Shown here piece by piece: positions 21,771 to 32,564 of a stretch of 60,000 nt of DNA; the first letter of the stretch is position 1; every line of letters begins with the position of its first letter. Source of the DNA: Cryptomeria japonica (taxonomy: Eukaryota > Streptophyta > Pinopsida > Cupressales > Cupressaceae). The position numbers were made by a program, and so were the translations under genes. The stretch is from positions 654,942,468 through 655,002,467 of the forward strand of contig NC_081409.1 of assembly GCF_030272615.1 (NCBI RefSeq), read 5' to 3'. The notes beneath the pieces are model-generated. The model had not been told where the DNA came from. It was given only the letters and a program-made list of their open reading frames with translations, and searched no databases.

Positions 21771-22145
21771 CTACATACTAGTAGCCTTCAGTTCACCATT
21801 CTTTCCTTTGATTTTGTACACTCCATTTTTGAATTCCAAAGTGAGTCCATTGTCATTCAGCTGAGCAACACTCAAAAGGTTGTGTCTAAGACCTTCTACC
21901 CAATACACATTATCAGCACTGCTTCTTCCATTCAAAGAGATGGACCCTCTGCCTTTTACCATACATGGTGCATCATTACCAAAATGAACCACACCACCAT
22001 CATACTCTTCTAGAGATTGAAACTTACTCCCATCACTAGTCATATGGTGAGAATAGCCACTGTCAATAATGCACTCATTGGAATTATCAAAGCGGGAGAA
22101 AAGAGCCTTCTTGTCTAACACAACTTCCTTGACTGCTACAAACAC
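21771..22145 (-). pseudogene. Copia aspartic protease
   Basis: Active-site block CIIDSGYSHHMTSDGSKF near the N-terminus (D-S-G retained, with Tyr where Cys or Ala is usual). It is followed by GDNx-like VHFGNDA and the flap/end block LRHNLLSVAQLNDNGL, which is characteristic of Copia proteases. It ends at a stop before integrase that would have to be read through in the original polyprotein. Confidence 0.88.
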
Positions 22146-22157
22146 AATATCTTCATT

Positions 22158-23108
22158 TTATTCATCTTCTAATTCCTCATCAGTGACACCTTCATCAACT
22201 GCTACAAAATAGTTTCTCTGGTTTCCTCCTTTGAACTTCTTGAACCTCTCCGGTTTGTCCTTGTTGTCACCATTAGGGAAGTTTACAACAATGTGTCCTA
22301 TCCGGTTACAAGAAAAGCATTTCAAAGGAAGCTTACCTCTGTATTTACTGGTTCCCTTGGGAAGTCTCTTGGAAACAAGAGCTTCAAATTCCATCAGGAT
22401 CTCCTCACCATCCATTTCTCTACTTTGTCTTGGTTCACCACTGGTACTAGCTTCTTTACCTTTTCTAGATGGTACAGTAGATGCTCTAACGGTTGATTCA
22501 GTCTTCTAAATACTGCCATCATAATTATTTAGTTCATAAGCTGTTAACTTTGTAATGATGGAGTCCACGGATACCTTTGTCTTGTCTACAGACCTCAACT
22601 CCTGAATAGCAGCAACCCTTATTGCATAGACCGGTAACAAGGATCTCAAAACTTTGCTAACAAGAGTGGAATCTTCCATTTCACCACCTGCACTCTTGAT
22701 ATCTCCAACAACAGTTTTGATTCTTATTCCATATTGTTGAATGGTCTCTCCTTTAAGCATCCGCATGTCTTCAAACTTTCCCCTAAGGCTTTCTTCCTTA
22801 GCTTGTTTTACATGCTCATCACCACCATAGATATTCTCAAGGGCATCCCATACTTCTTTGGGATTCTCTTTATCCTGAACATCAATAAACTCAATGCCAG
22901 ATAAGTTGTTGATTAGGGCTTCCATGACTTTCCCATTCAACCAAATCTCTCTCTTTTGATCATCGATGAGAGTACCGATAGGGATAACATAAGCATTCTC
23001 AACATAGCTCCAGTGTTGAGCACCCATGCTTCTGATGTATATCTTCATTATGTCCTTCCATATTTTAAAGTTGCCTTTGTTGAACTTTGGACCTTCCCTC
23101 TTTATCAT
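22158..23108 (-). pseudogene. Copia Gag
   Basis: The 200-codon frame 22506-23108 starts MIKREGPKFNKGNF and has the Copia gag (UBN2-like) features: NFKIWKDIMKIYIRS, KEVWDALENIYGG, IQQYGIRIKTVVGDIKSAGG and LLPVYAIRV. A stop at 22506 separates it from 22158-22415, which holds the zinc knuckle CFSCNRIGHIVVNF, whose last Cys is replaced by Phe. Gag would assemble particles and bind RNA. The lost knuckle Cys and the stop make it defective. Confidence 0.9.
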
Positions 23109-23166
23109 TAGAGTAGGATAATTAACTCAAGTCATTAAGCTTTACAACACAGATGACCTGGAAGAT

Positions 23167-23178
23167 GCTCTGATACCA
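23167..23178 (-). other. Primer-binding site, initiator tRNA-Met (Copia)
   Basis: Minus-strand TGGTATCAGAGC, two bases after the LTR end and about 60 bp before the gag ATG. Full match to the plant initiator tRNA-Met complement over 12 bases. Confidence 0.95.
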
Positions 23179-23180
23179 AA

Positions 23181-24336
23181 TGATGAATAAATGATGAACA
23201 GTTAGTACCAAACCGGTACTGAGAGGGGGGGTGAATTAGTATAGGCAAAAATCACTTTTCCTGAACTAGTTTGACTGCAAATAGTGTACTTGACTGGAAA
23301 TCACCAACATCGGTCTAAAATAGATTAGTACCAGTTAAACATAGTGAGATGGTGAAGGACCTAAACCGATAACACTTAGCTTTTCACACAATCTAACATC
23401 TTATTTCCACTTCACCCATATGCATACACTGGTACTCTACAATCAAAAATATAATAACCTGCTAGTTCAACATGATTTACCACTTGACAGAAAATAACAA
23501 AGCATCACATGAAAAGGCATCACACATGACACACATATTTTTCATGTGGAAACCCAACTGGGAAAAACCACAGTGGGGATGAATACCCACAAGTTGTTCT
23601 TTGAACCCTTATGAGGTCCGCTCTATTAGGAGCCTAGTCCGGTTAAAGACTATTACAATAGGTTCTATTAGGAACCGATCTTGCTAGGCATCACTCGGTT
23701 AAGGGATGGCTAACCAGTTAAGGGTTAAACCCTGTTAAAGGTTACCTTGTTAGAGGATTTCAAGAACTCAAATCATTTGAGTCACCCTGTTAAAGGATTT
23801 ATAGCAAGTCAGTTAAAGCTACCCTATTAAGGGATTTTCCAACTGTTGAAGTGGTTAGAGGTCAATAGGTATTACAATGATCTAGTAACAACACTTCAAT
23901 GCCGATGTAGATCCACTTTAGTTCCTTCCTTCTGCATTCACAATCTACAGGTATCTATTCTCTTATCTGGTCTGGCAAGAATCATGTATCTCTACACTTA
24001 GATAAACACAGAACATTTGCCAACAACCTTAACATCAAAATCAACATCGACCTTATAGGAAACAGATAGGTCGGTAGCATAAACCCTAAACCCTAAATAT
24101 TTAGGTTAAGCAATTCAGTCAGTTCAATCCTAACCATTGAACATATTGCATTGATTACAACTATCTTGAATAGATCTCAAGACATTCTCCAATGTTCATT
24201 CTTCACCGCTTCTTGGAGGCTTATAACCCATCACGCGTTCTCCATCATTTATAGAGACTTTGCACATTCCCGAGGTAGATAGGATCAATCTCCTTCATGC
24301 AAGATCCTTCACACGCACAAGCCTAACATGGTAACA
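23181..24336 (-). repeat. Copia 5' LTR, downstream piece
   Basis: From the LTR end TTATTCATCA at 23181 up to the chromovirus insertion at 24336. Contains CTAATTCACCCCCCCTCTC near the end, and at 23600-23850 at least eight degenerate copies of a block like ACCCTGTTAAAGGATTT. A telobox-like AAACCCTAAACCCTAAA is at 24081-24097. Together with 32210-32539 it makes an LTR of about 1.48 kb. Confidence 0.9.
24332..24336 (+). repeat. Target-site duplication TAACA of the chromovirus (left copy)
   Basis: TAACA directly before the LTR start TGATGCAGG at 24337. The right copy TAACA is at 32210-32214, directly after the 3' LTR end CCCATCA at 32209. An exact 5-bp duplication as made by Ty3 integrases. Confidence 0.95.
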
Positions 24337-25932
24337 TGATGCAGGAGAACCCTTTCAAGCTCTCCCTCCTTCTTTTTTGGTTGGTGTTATGCTTCTTACG
24401 AAGTCATTGTACATAAAATAATGAGCCATGTGCTCATAGGTCCTAGTTAGGGTCCTAGTGGAGATCTTAGGGGTCATAAGTCAAGATTGTGATTTTCTTG
24501 AAAATGGAGGGTATGTGTGTCATTATGGTGTTTAGGGGTCCTTTATAACATGGTGGTGTCCTTAGTTTTGCCCCATGTGGGATTAGGAGTCATGAAAAGC
24601 AACATTGAGAAAGTTGCTCAAAAGTTACAAAAGTTGCATGACAACTTTTAAAAGTTGTCAACCAACTTTTCCACTTGGAGGTCAAAATCCTTAGTTTGGC
24701 ATGGACAACCCTAATATGGGCACATAGACCGAGGCCTAGGTGGTATAATTATTTGCAAACCCTAGATGAATTGGTTGAATGTCAGACATTGTATGACCCT
24801 AGCAAAAAGACCAGCCTGCGACTGTAAAATTGTTACCAGTCAGTTTGAATGAAGTAACCAAGAAAGTTAATGGATTGAGATACATCCAAAACTATGTGGA
24901 ATGTCTTTCATGGTGTAAATACTTCCATTTCAAGCAATTAGTTTAGGTGTTTATTTGCAGATTGAGTGTGTTTGTAAATAGTTTGTAAATTGTCTTCTTA
25001 CTGTCGAGTTTTGGACAGGAGTGTGTAAATGGCTGCATAAGTCCATTCCCCATTGTGGAACCACCATGAAACCATGGGGAATGAGAGTGCAGACCTTGTA
25101 CCATACTACAAAACAAGTAGGGCCCTTGAAAATGCAGGGAGGCCATCAAGAGACCCAATCCTAGGTGAGACTGAACAGTGCCCGACTAGGAGAGGTTAAA
25201 TTGCAGAGGTCTTGGAGAGAAAGGTTGGATAGAGGAAAGTACACCCTTTGGAGGAGGTGTAGAGGAGTGTTTGAAGAATCATTGGTGTGAAGGAGGAGCC
25301 TCCACTAATCCAGACAAGGTGGCTAAAACAAAAAACACTCACTGTGACCCAGGCAGACCACAAAACCCTCACAAAACCCTTAAAAACCCCAAAATTTGCC
25401 CAAGGCACTGTACGGCCACTTGGAGGCCCAAAACCTAGAAAATCCTTGATCCCTTGCCAATTGAATGGTAGTCTATTTTGGGAGTTTGGGTTGTGTATGC
25501 ATCATTTGTGAGAGAAATCCCTAAAGGACTAGGTAGGAGGCCTAATTGGTCCTAATCCTTGTAGCCCTGTTTTGTAAGCAAAAACACAAAATAGTGAAAT
25601 TGGTAGAAATGATGAAGGTAGCAATTTCTTTGGGGCACATGGAGGGATGTAAAACATGGTTTAAGACCTGATTTAACCTTGCTAAGACCTTGCAAGGTGT
25701 GGAACAAGCCTTAGCCCTTATTAGCCATAGTAAGGGGTTTTGAGTCTCATGAGTAGGTGAGACCTTAGGAGCAGCATAGCAACTCATTGGTGGGTGGATT
25801 GGGAAAGGTCAAGAGATTCCTCAAGCAAAGGAATTCCTAGAGACCCTAGGGTGTGAGGAGAACACTAGGTGATCCAAAGAAAGGATCCCAGAGCATAGAC
25901 TAGGCTAGTCTATCCCAAGCTCCAACCCATCA
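24337..25932 (+). repeat. Chromovirus 5' LTR
   Basis: 1596 bp, TGATGCAGGAG to CAACCCATCA. Contains an AAGTTGCT / AAGTTGTCAA cluster near 24605-24670 that can fold (CAACTTTTAAAAGTTG palindrome around 24645). A possible TATA element, CTTTATAACA, lies near 24541 and is present in both LTRs. Its copy is 30627-32209. Confidence 0.96.
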
Positions 25933-25935
25933 GAT

Positions 25936-25947
25936 TGGTATCAGAGC
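25936..25947 (+). other. Primer-binding site, initiator tRNA-Met (chromovirus)
   Basis: TGGTATCAGAGC three bases after the 5' LTR end. Confidence 0.95.
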
Positions 25948-26011
25948 AAGTTAAAGACTTGTTGGACTATGTATGTATCTATATACTGGTGAATCAGTAG
26001 GGGAGAGCATA

Positions 26012-27130
26012 ATGGTCACTAATGCAGAGCTGGCTAGAGAGGTGGAAGAACAAAAGGAGAAGAATAGACTCCTTGAAGAGGCTATGAGCGAGATAAGGGA
26101 TAAACTGTAGGAAGTGGTGGATCAGAGGACACAAGGACCTTGGGATAGAGACACCAAGGGTAAAGGAAAGAAGACTATAGACATAGATGACATTATCCCT
26201 GAACCAAATCCCTTGTTCAATGAAGAACCTTTTGTGAAGGCTATTAAGCCCTTGAACACCAAAGCCTTTGAAGGATTGCCACATTTCAGTGGAAGAATGG
26301 ACATAGACACTGTTATAGAATGGATTGAGGGCATGAAAAACCACTTTGAGTGTGAAGGAGTGATAGAGGCTCAAAAGGTTAAAGTTGCCAAATCAAGATT
26401 AAGGGGAGTAGCTTTGACATGGTGGAAGTACCTGCAAGAAGAAACAGTTAGTATGGGAAAGCTACCTATTGCAAATTGGAAAGCTATGGTGAGTAAGATT
26501 AAGGAGAACTACTTACAAGAGAATTATGAAGTCCAACTTCATAAAAAGAGACAAGGATTGAAGCAGAAGGATCTTGATGTGACCTCCTACACCGAAGAAT
26601 TTCAAAAGCTATGTCTGAGATCCAAAGTCCAAGAAGACGAATTTATTAAGGTGGCTAGGTATCTAAGTGGCCTAAAGTGGAACATTCAAGAGGAGATAAG
26701 CCTATGGACTCCTACTATTGTCCAAAAATGTCATTAGCTTGCTACCAAGGTAGAAGAGAGGAACAAAAGGAAAGGAGACTCCCATAATAGGGGTAGAGGC
26801 AGAGGTAGAGATCAAGTGAATCACCGAGGTGGTTACCAAAGCAAGGCAAATGAGCCAAGGAACCAAGGGGAAGCCAAGTTGACTGAGCATGGCAGTGAAG
26901 CCAATCCCAAAGGAGGACATCCTAGAGGAAGAGGTGCACAAGGTGGTCCAAATAGGGGTAAAGGTACTAGAAGAGGTAACTCCTACTTTGCAACAATGAA
27001 GTGTTATAATTGTGGACAATTGGGACACCCAACATATAGATGCCTTGACAAGCCTACATCATCAAATAGTGGAAAGAGGGTTGCATATGCACATGAAGAC
27101 TCTTCAAGTAGCAAGACACCTGAGGTGGAC
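26012..27130 (+). pseudogene. Chromovirus Gag
   Basis: ATG at 26012 (MVTNAELAREVEEQ) opens the polyprotein frame. A short coiled coil comes first. The capsid core at about 26230-26740 has FEGLPHFSGRMDIDTVIEW, GVALTWWKYL and SYTEEFQKLCLR. A Gly/Arg-rich linker (HPRGRGAQGG) and a CCHC zinc knuckle CYNCGQLGHPTYRC at 27002-27043 follow. Stops at 26108 and 26735 each fit CAG to TAG. Capsid assembly and RNA packaging role by family. Confidence 0.92.
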
Positions 27131-27724
27131 CATATTGATTCAGAGAGTGGAGAAAATCTAATGTTCAATAGGGTCTTGATAAGACAGCCAATCAAGAGTG
27201 AACCTAAGCATAGGAGAGCATTGTTTAGGGTGAGGTGCAAGATTCTTGGAGAAGTTTGCAAGGTGATAGTTGATTCAGGCTCAACTGACAATATCATATC
27301 AAAAGAGGTAGTCAAGAAGTTGAAACTTACAAGGATACCCCACACTAACCCATACAAGGTGACATGGTTGAATCATGAGTAGAGTGTGCTAGTCAATGAG
27401 CAAACTTGGGTAGAGTTTTCTATTGGAGGATACAAGGATAAGATCCTTTGTGATCAACCTATGGATGCATGTCACTTATTGCTAGGAAGACCCTGACAAT
27501 TTGATAGGAAGGTGATTTATGATGGAGAGGAGAACTCCATTTCCTATAAAAAGGACAACAAGACCTTCAAGATTCAGTCTTTGATAGAGAATGAAGAGGG
27601 AACTTCAAGAACACCTAGAGTTTTATTGGCTACCGGTAAAGAGTTTTTAAACTTGCTACATGAGGAGGAGATAGTGAAGTGTGCCATCTTTGTGAAGCCA
27701 AAGGAGGAAGAGGACAAGTTGTAG
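27131..27724 (+). pseudogene. Chromovirus aspartic protease
   Basis: Active site VIVDSGSTDNIISKEVVKKL (about 27265-27325) with D-S-G-S. The domain continues to LLLGRP near 27480-27493, the second conserved block. Stops at 27380 (CAG to TAG), 27494 (TGG to TGA, in GRP-W-QFDRKVIYDG) and 27722 (CAG to TAG). Same frame as gag, as expected for a single polyprotein. Confidence 0.9.
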
Positions 27725-29070
27725 GCAGGGATACCCAAGGAGGTGAAGCAAATGTTACTAGAGTATAAAGACATAGTGAGTGATGGAACACCTGCAACAC
27801 TCCCACCAAGAAGGTCTATAAGTCATCAAATAGACTTTGTTCTCAATGCATCCTTACCTAACAAGGCTGCATATAAGCTTACACCTGATCAGAATAAGGA
27901 GGTAGCAAGGCAAGTGCAGGAGTTATTGGAACAAGGACCGATTAAGAAGAGCATCAGCCCATGTGCAGTCCTGGTAGTGCTAGCATTAAAAAAAGGAGGT
28001 AAGTGGAGACTTTGCACTGACTCAAGAGCAATCAATAGGATTACCATAAGGTATAGGTTTCCTATTCCTAGAATAAAGGATCTAATGGACTGTTTAGGAG
28101 GGGCTATGTATTTCACCAAGCTAGACCTTAAAAGTGGTTATCACTAGATAAGAATTAAGGAGGGTGATGAGTGGAAGACTGCTTTTAAAACCACATGAGG
28201 ATTGTATGAATGGCTTGTGATTCCATTTGGACTCACCAATGATCCGAGCATCTTCATGAGGTTGATGAATGAAGTGTTGAAGGATTTCACAGGCAAATTT
28301 GTGGTGGTGTACCTAGATGACATTCTCATCTATAGCAGAACCAAAGAGGAGCACCTTGAGAATTTGAGGTTAGTCTTAGAGAGGTTGCATGAGGAGAAGC
28401 TATCCATCAACCTAGATAAGTGTGACTTCTTGAAGCAAGAGCTAGTCTACTTAGGATTTGTGGTGTCTAAAGGAACCTTGAAGATGGATCCAAGCAAAGT
28501 GGCGGCAATCTTAAATTGGCCTGCACCTAAAACAGGGATTGAGGTTAGAAGTTTCCATGGATTAGCTCAATTCTATAGGAAGTTTGTGAGGAACTTCAAT
28601 GGCATATGTGCACCAGTCCTTGACACCATCAAAGGAGGCCTTAAAACTAAGTTTAAATGCACTAAATAGGCTGACAAAGCATTTCAATTGTTGAAACAGG
28701 AAGTAGCCACAAAACCTATCCTTCTCCTACCTACGTTTGATAAGCTATTCACTTTGGAGTGTGATGCAAGTGGAATTGCAGTAGGTGGTGTGTTGAGTCA
28801 AGAGGGAAGACCTGTGGCATTTTTTAGTGAGAAGCTTAATGAGGTAAAGAGGAAGTACTCAGCCTATGACCTAGAGTTGTATGCATTAGTGTAGTCACTA
28901 AAGAAATGGAGGCATTACCTACTCCCAAAGGAATTTGTAGTGTTCACAGACAACCAAGCCTTGAGTTATATTAACACTCAAGAGAAGCTCAGAAATAGAT
29001 ATCTGAAATGGATGGAATACCTCCAATTCTTCACCTTCACCATCAAGCATAAGAATGGGCAACTTATAAG
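27725..29070 (+). pseudogene. Chromovirus reverse transcriptase and RNase H
   Basis: [62 protein letters not shown] and the catalytic [12 protein letters not shown] near 28300-28335. Then [17 protein letters not shown] and the RNase H block LECDASGIAVGGVLSQEGRP with FFSEKLNEVKRKYSAYDLEL. Stops at 28145, 28196, 28667 and 28892, each one transition from Gln or Trp. A single-base loss near 29065 shifts the frame in the stretch that should read GQLNKVANALSRK. Otherwise all catalytic Asp residues I can check are present. Confidence 0.95.
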
Positions 29071-30606
29071 GTGGCAAATGCCTTAAGCAGGAAGTTGTTG
29101 ATAGTTCAAGAATTACAGTTGCAAAGCATAGGCATAGAAGGTTTCAAAGACCTCTATGAAGGAGATGAAGACTTCTCATTAGCTTACAAGGTTTTCAAAG
29201 AGTTTGAGAACCATTTCCATGGTGAGTATGCAGATTACACTCTCCAAAATGGTCTCTTGTTCAAGGGTAACCAATTGTGTGTACCTAGAGGATCCATGAG
29301 GGAGAACCTCATCCAAGAAAAACATAATGGCAGTTTAAGTGGACACTTTGGAGTCAACAAAACCTTGGATTTAGTACAGAGGTACTACTATTGGCCAAAG
29401 TTGCCAAGAGATGTAAAGAGGTATGTAGAGAAATGTGGAGTGTGTCAAAGAGAAAAAGGAGGATCAAGCAATGTTGGTCTTTATCAACCATTACATGTCC
29501 CTAATAGACCTTAGGAATGTATAAGCATGGAATTTGTAGTAGGACTTCCCAAGACTAAAATAGGTATGGACAACATCTATGTAGTAGTAGATAGATTTTC
29601 CAAGATGAGTCACTTCATACCATGTAAGACTACACATGATGCTAGCTATGTTGCACATCTCTTCTTCAAAGAGATTGTTAGGATTCATGGACTCCCTTTA
29701 AGCATTGTTTCAGATAGGGACAACAAGTTCATGGGTCATTTTTGGCAAACATTATGGAAGAGACTAGAAACTAACTTGTCATTTAGCTCAGCTTACCATC
29801 CACAAACAGATGGTCAAATTGAAGTCATCAACAGGGTGTTAGGCAAATTGTTGAGGTGTCTAACTAAGGAATATGGTTAGACATGGGACCTAATCATTCC
29901 TCAAGCAGAGTATGCATATAATGACAGTGTGAATAGAACCATTGGTAGAAGCCCTTTTGAGGTTGTGTATGGAAGACATCCAAGGGGAGTATGTGAGTTG
30001 AGAGACCTTAGTACTTTGGAGATGAAGAGCGGGCAAGCAGAGGACTTCACTCAAACCATCAAGGAAGTTCAAGAGAAAGTTAAGAAGGCCATCCTTGAAT
30101 CCACTCAAAAACTGAAGGCCAAAGTGTATGAGAGAAGGAGAGAAGTTCAATTCAAGGTGGGTGACTATGTGATGGTACATTTGAGCAAAGCCAGGATGCA
30201 AAGTGGTAAGCCTACCAAACTACAGATGAAGAAAGTAGGACCTTGTCAAATTCTAGCAAAATATGGTGAGAATGCCTGTAAGGTTGATTTACCTTTAGAC
30301 TTAGCCATTTCACCAGTCTTTAATGTTGCTAATCTGGTAATGTACAAGGGAGAGATAGCAGGGCAGACTGAGAACCAAGCTAAGGTATTACAACACTTGG
30401 ATGTAAATACCTTACCTCAAGTGAAGAATCCTAAAGCAGAGGAGATCTTGGAATCAAGGGTGAAGAAGTCTACTAGACACTAGGTCTACATGGAGCACTT
30501 AGTACAATGAGCAGATCAACCAGTATCTGAAGCTACATGGGTGGAGGAGAGCAGTTTCAAGACACTTGGAATAGACCCGGCTCTCATTTCTTCTTCTTTT
30601 TCTTAG
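29071..30606 (+). pseudogene. Chromovirus integrase with C-terminal chromodomain
   Basis: Zinc module HNGSLSGHFGVNKTLDLV with CGVCQREKG (about 29325-29460). Catalytic core 29527-29880 with [12 protein letters not shown], the Asp in [12 protein letters not shown] and the Glu in [10 protein letters not shown]-terminal GPY/F-like domain (QMKKVGPCQILAKYG, VFNVANLV). The last ~45 residues (about 30440-30570) have a chromodomain pattern: EEILESRVKKSTRH, VYMEHLVQ, then ADQPVSEATWVEES. Chromodomains steer integration toward particular heterochromatin. Stops at 29512, 29878, 30481 and 30508; the true terminator TAG is at 30604. Confidence 0.92.
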
Positions 30607-30610
30607 TTAT

Positions 30611-30626
30611 GTGTAGAGGGGTAGTA
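30611..30626 (+). other. Polypurine tract (chromovirus)
   Basis: GTGTAGAGGGGTAGTA, directly before the 3' LTR start TGCTGCAGGAG at 30627. Confidence 0.85.
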
Positions 30627-32209
30627 TGCTGCAGGAGCACCCTTTCAAGCTCTCACTCCTTGTTTTTTTGGTGTTATGCTTCTTATGAAGCCATTGTACA
30701 TAAAATAATGAGCCATGTGCTCATAGGTCCTAGTTAGGGTCCTAGTGGAGATCTTAGGGGTCATAAGTCAAGATTGTGATTTTCTTGAAAATGGAGGGTA
30801 TGTGTGTCTTTGTGGTGTTTAGGGGTCCTTTATAACATGGTGGTGTCCTTAGGTTGGCCCCATGTGGGTTTAGGAGTCATGAAAAGCAACATTGAGAAAG
30901 TTGCTCAAAAGTTACAAAAGTTGCATGACAACTTTTAAAAGTTGTCAAGCAACTTTTCCACCTGGAGGTCAAAATCCTTAGTTTGGCATGGACAACCCTA
31001 ATATGGGCACATAGACCAAGGACTAGGTGGTATAAGTATTTTCAAACCCTAGATGAATGGGTTGAATGTCAGACATTGTATGGCCCTAGCAAAAAGACTA
31101 GACTAAGACTGTAAAACTGTTACCAGTCAGTTTGAATGAAGCAACCAAGCAAGTTAATGGATTGAGATACGTCCAAAACTATGTGGAATGTCTTTCATGG
31201 TGTAAATAATTTCATTTTAAGAAATTATTTTAGGTGTTTATTTGCAGATTGAGTGTGTTTGTAAATAGTTTGTAAATTGTCTTCTTACTGTCCAGTTTTG
31301 GACAGCATTGTGTAAATGGCTGCATAACTCCATTCCCCATTGTGGAACCACCATGAAACCATGGGGAATGAGAGTGTAGACCTTGTACCATATTGCAAAA
31401 CAAGCAGGGCCCTTGAAAATGTGGGGAGGCCATCAAGAGACCCAATCCTAGGCGAGACTGAACAGTGCCCGACTAGGAGAGGTTAAATTGCAGAGGTCTT
31501 GGAGAGCAAGGTTGGATAGAGGAAAGTACACCCTTTGGAGGAGGTGTAGAGGAGTGTTTGAAGCATAATTTGTGTGAAGAAGGATCCTCCACTAATCTAG
31601 AAAAGGTGGCTAAAACACAAAACACTCACTGTGACCCAGGCAGACAACAAAACCCTTAAAAACCCCAAAAATTCGCCCAAGGAATTGTACGGCCACTTGG
31701 AGGCCCAAAAACTAGAAAACCCTTGAGCCCTTGCCAATTGAATGGTAGTATATTTTGGGAGTTTGGGTTTTGATTGCATCATTTGTGAGAGAAAGCCCTA
31801 AAGGACCGGGGAGGAGGCCTAATTGGTCCTAATCCTTGTAGCCGTATTTTGTAAGCAAAAACACGAAACAGTGAAATCAGTAGAAAGGATGAAGGTAGAA
31901 ACTTCTTGGGGGCATATGGAGGGATGTAAAACATGGTTTAAGACCTGATTTAACCTTGCTAAGACCTTGGAAGGTGTGGAACAAGCCTTAGCCCTTATTA
32001 GCCATAGTAAGGGGTTTTGAGTCTCATGAGTAGGTGAGACCTTAGGAGCAGCATAGCAACTCATTGGTGGGTGGATTGGGGAAGGTTAGGGGATTCCTCA
32101 AGGAAAGGAAGTACTAGAGACCCTAGGGTATGAGGAGAACACTAGGTGATCCAAGGAAAGGATCCAAGAGCATAGACTAGGCTAGTCTATCCCAAGCACC
32201 AACCCATCA
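30627..32209 (+). repeat. Chromovirus 3' LTR
   Basis: 1583 bp, colinear with 24337-25932 apart from small indels. Begins TGCTGCAGG and ends CAACCCATCA, followed by the right TSD copy. By hand count about 23 substitutions in the first ~490 bp. Confidence 0.96.
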
Positions 32210-32539
32210 TAACATAATCTGTTCTTCATTACAATGCTAACTCATCACACGATGTTATCAGTTGAATCACATAGGATTGGAATACTTCAACTAGAAACCC
32301 TGAAGCTAAGACTACCAATCAGTAGTCATACCATATGAAACCTTGATACAAAACATTCCCTATACCGGTTCACTTGGACAAACATACCACTTCACTTTTT
32401 CACATATACTGGTTCACAACATCATATCGGTTCTCTTGCAAGTTGCTTACTTCAATATACCTATTCACTCTTCAACATATTGACATCAATGACAACATAC
32501 AATATCATCATGTCATCATACTCTACACATATGCCAACA
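32210..32539 (-). repeat. Copia 5' LTR, upstream piece
   Basis: Minus strand starts TGTTGGCATATGTGTAGAG at 32539 and contains TTGTCATTGATGTCAA, a common Copia LTR start layout. It is interrupted at 32210 by the chromovirus and continues at 24336 going down. The five bases outside the LTR (32540-32544) read CATAT on the minus strand. The second TSD copy is lost with the 3' end. Confidence 0.88.
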
Positions 32540-32564
32540 ATATGTGCCTCCAGTTGAAGTCCTT

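Larger units (their letters stand above)
24337..32209 (+). mobile_element. Structurally complete Ty3 chromovirus
   Basis: 7873 bp with two LTRs (24337-25932 and 30627-32209), TSD TAACA, initiator tRNA-Met PBS, one gag-protease-RT-RNase H-integrase-chromodomain reading frame and a PPT. Integrase-last order and the C-terminal chromodomain place it in the chromoviruses. LTR divergence counted by hand over the first ~490 bp is about 5 %, lower than for the non-autonomous neighbour (~9 %), so it is the younger insertion. The frame has 13 stops and one frameshift, so it cannot move by itself. Confidence 0.96.
19604..32539 (-). mobile_element. Copia element, 3'-truncated and split by a chromovirus
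   Basis: Minus strand: 5' LTR in two pieces (32210-32539 and 23181-24336), PBS 23167-23178, then gag, protease, integrase and RT in the Copia order (integrase before RT). The chromovirus 24337-32209 sits inside the 5' LTR. The element ends abruptly in RT at 19604; RNase H and the 3' LTR are absent. It itself entered the ORF2 of the non-autonomous element whose remnant starts at 32540. Confidence 0.88.

Noticed and set aside
16230-23180. Treating 16230-23180 as one complete Copia element
   Set aside because: The LTR at 16230-17744 (TGTTACAG...GGGCATAACA) does not match the 5' LTR (TGTTGGCATATG...TTCATCA), and RT breaks off at 19603.
24943-25158. Minus-strand open frames (24943-25158, 25542-25787) preserved in the 3' LTR (31230-31445, 31819-32064)
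   Set aside because: Same LTR-duplication effect at about 5 % divergence; antisense to the element and without recognisable domains. Not enough to call an LTR gene.
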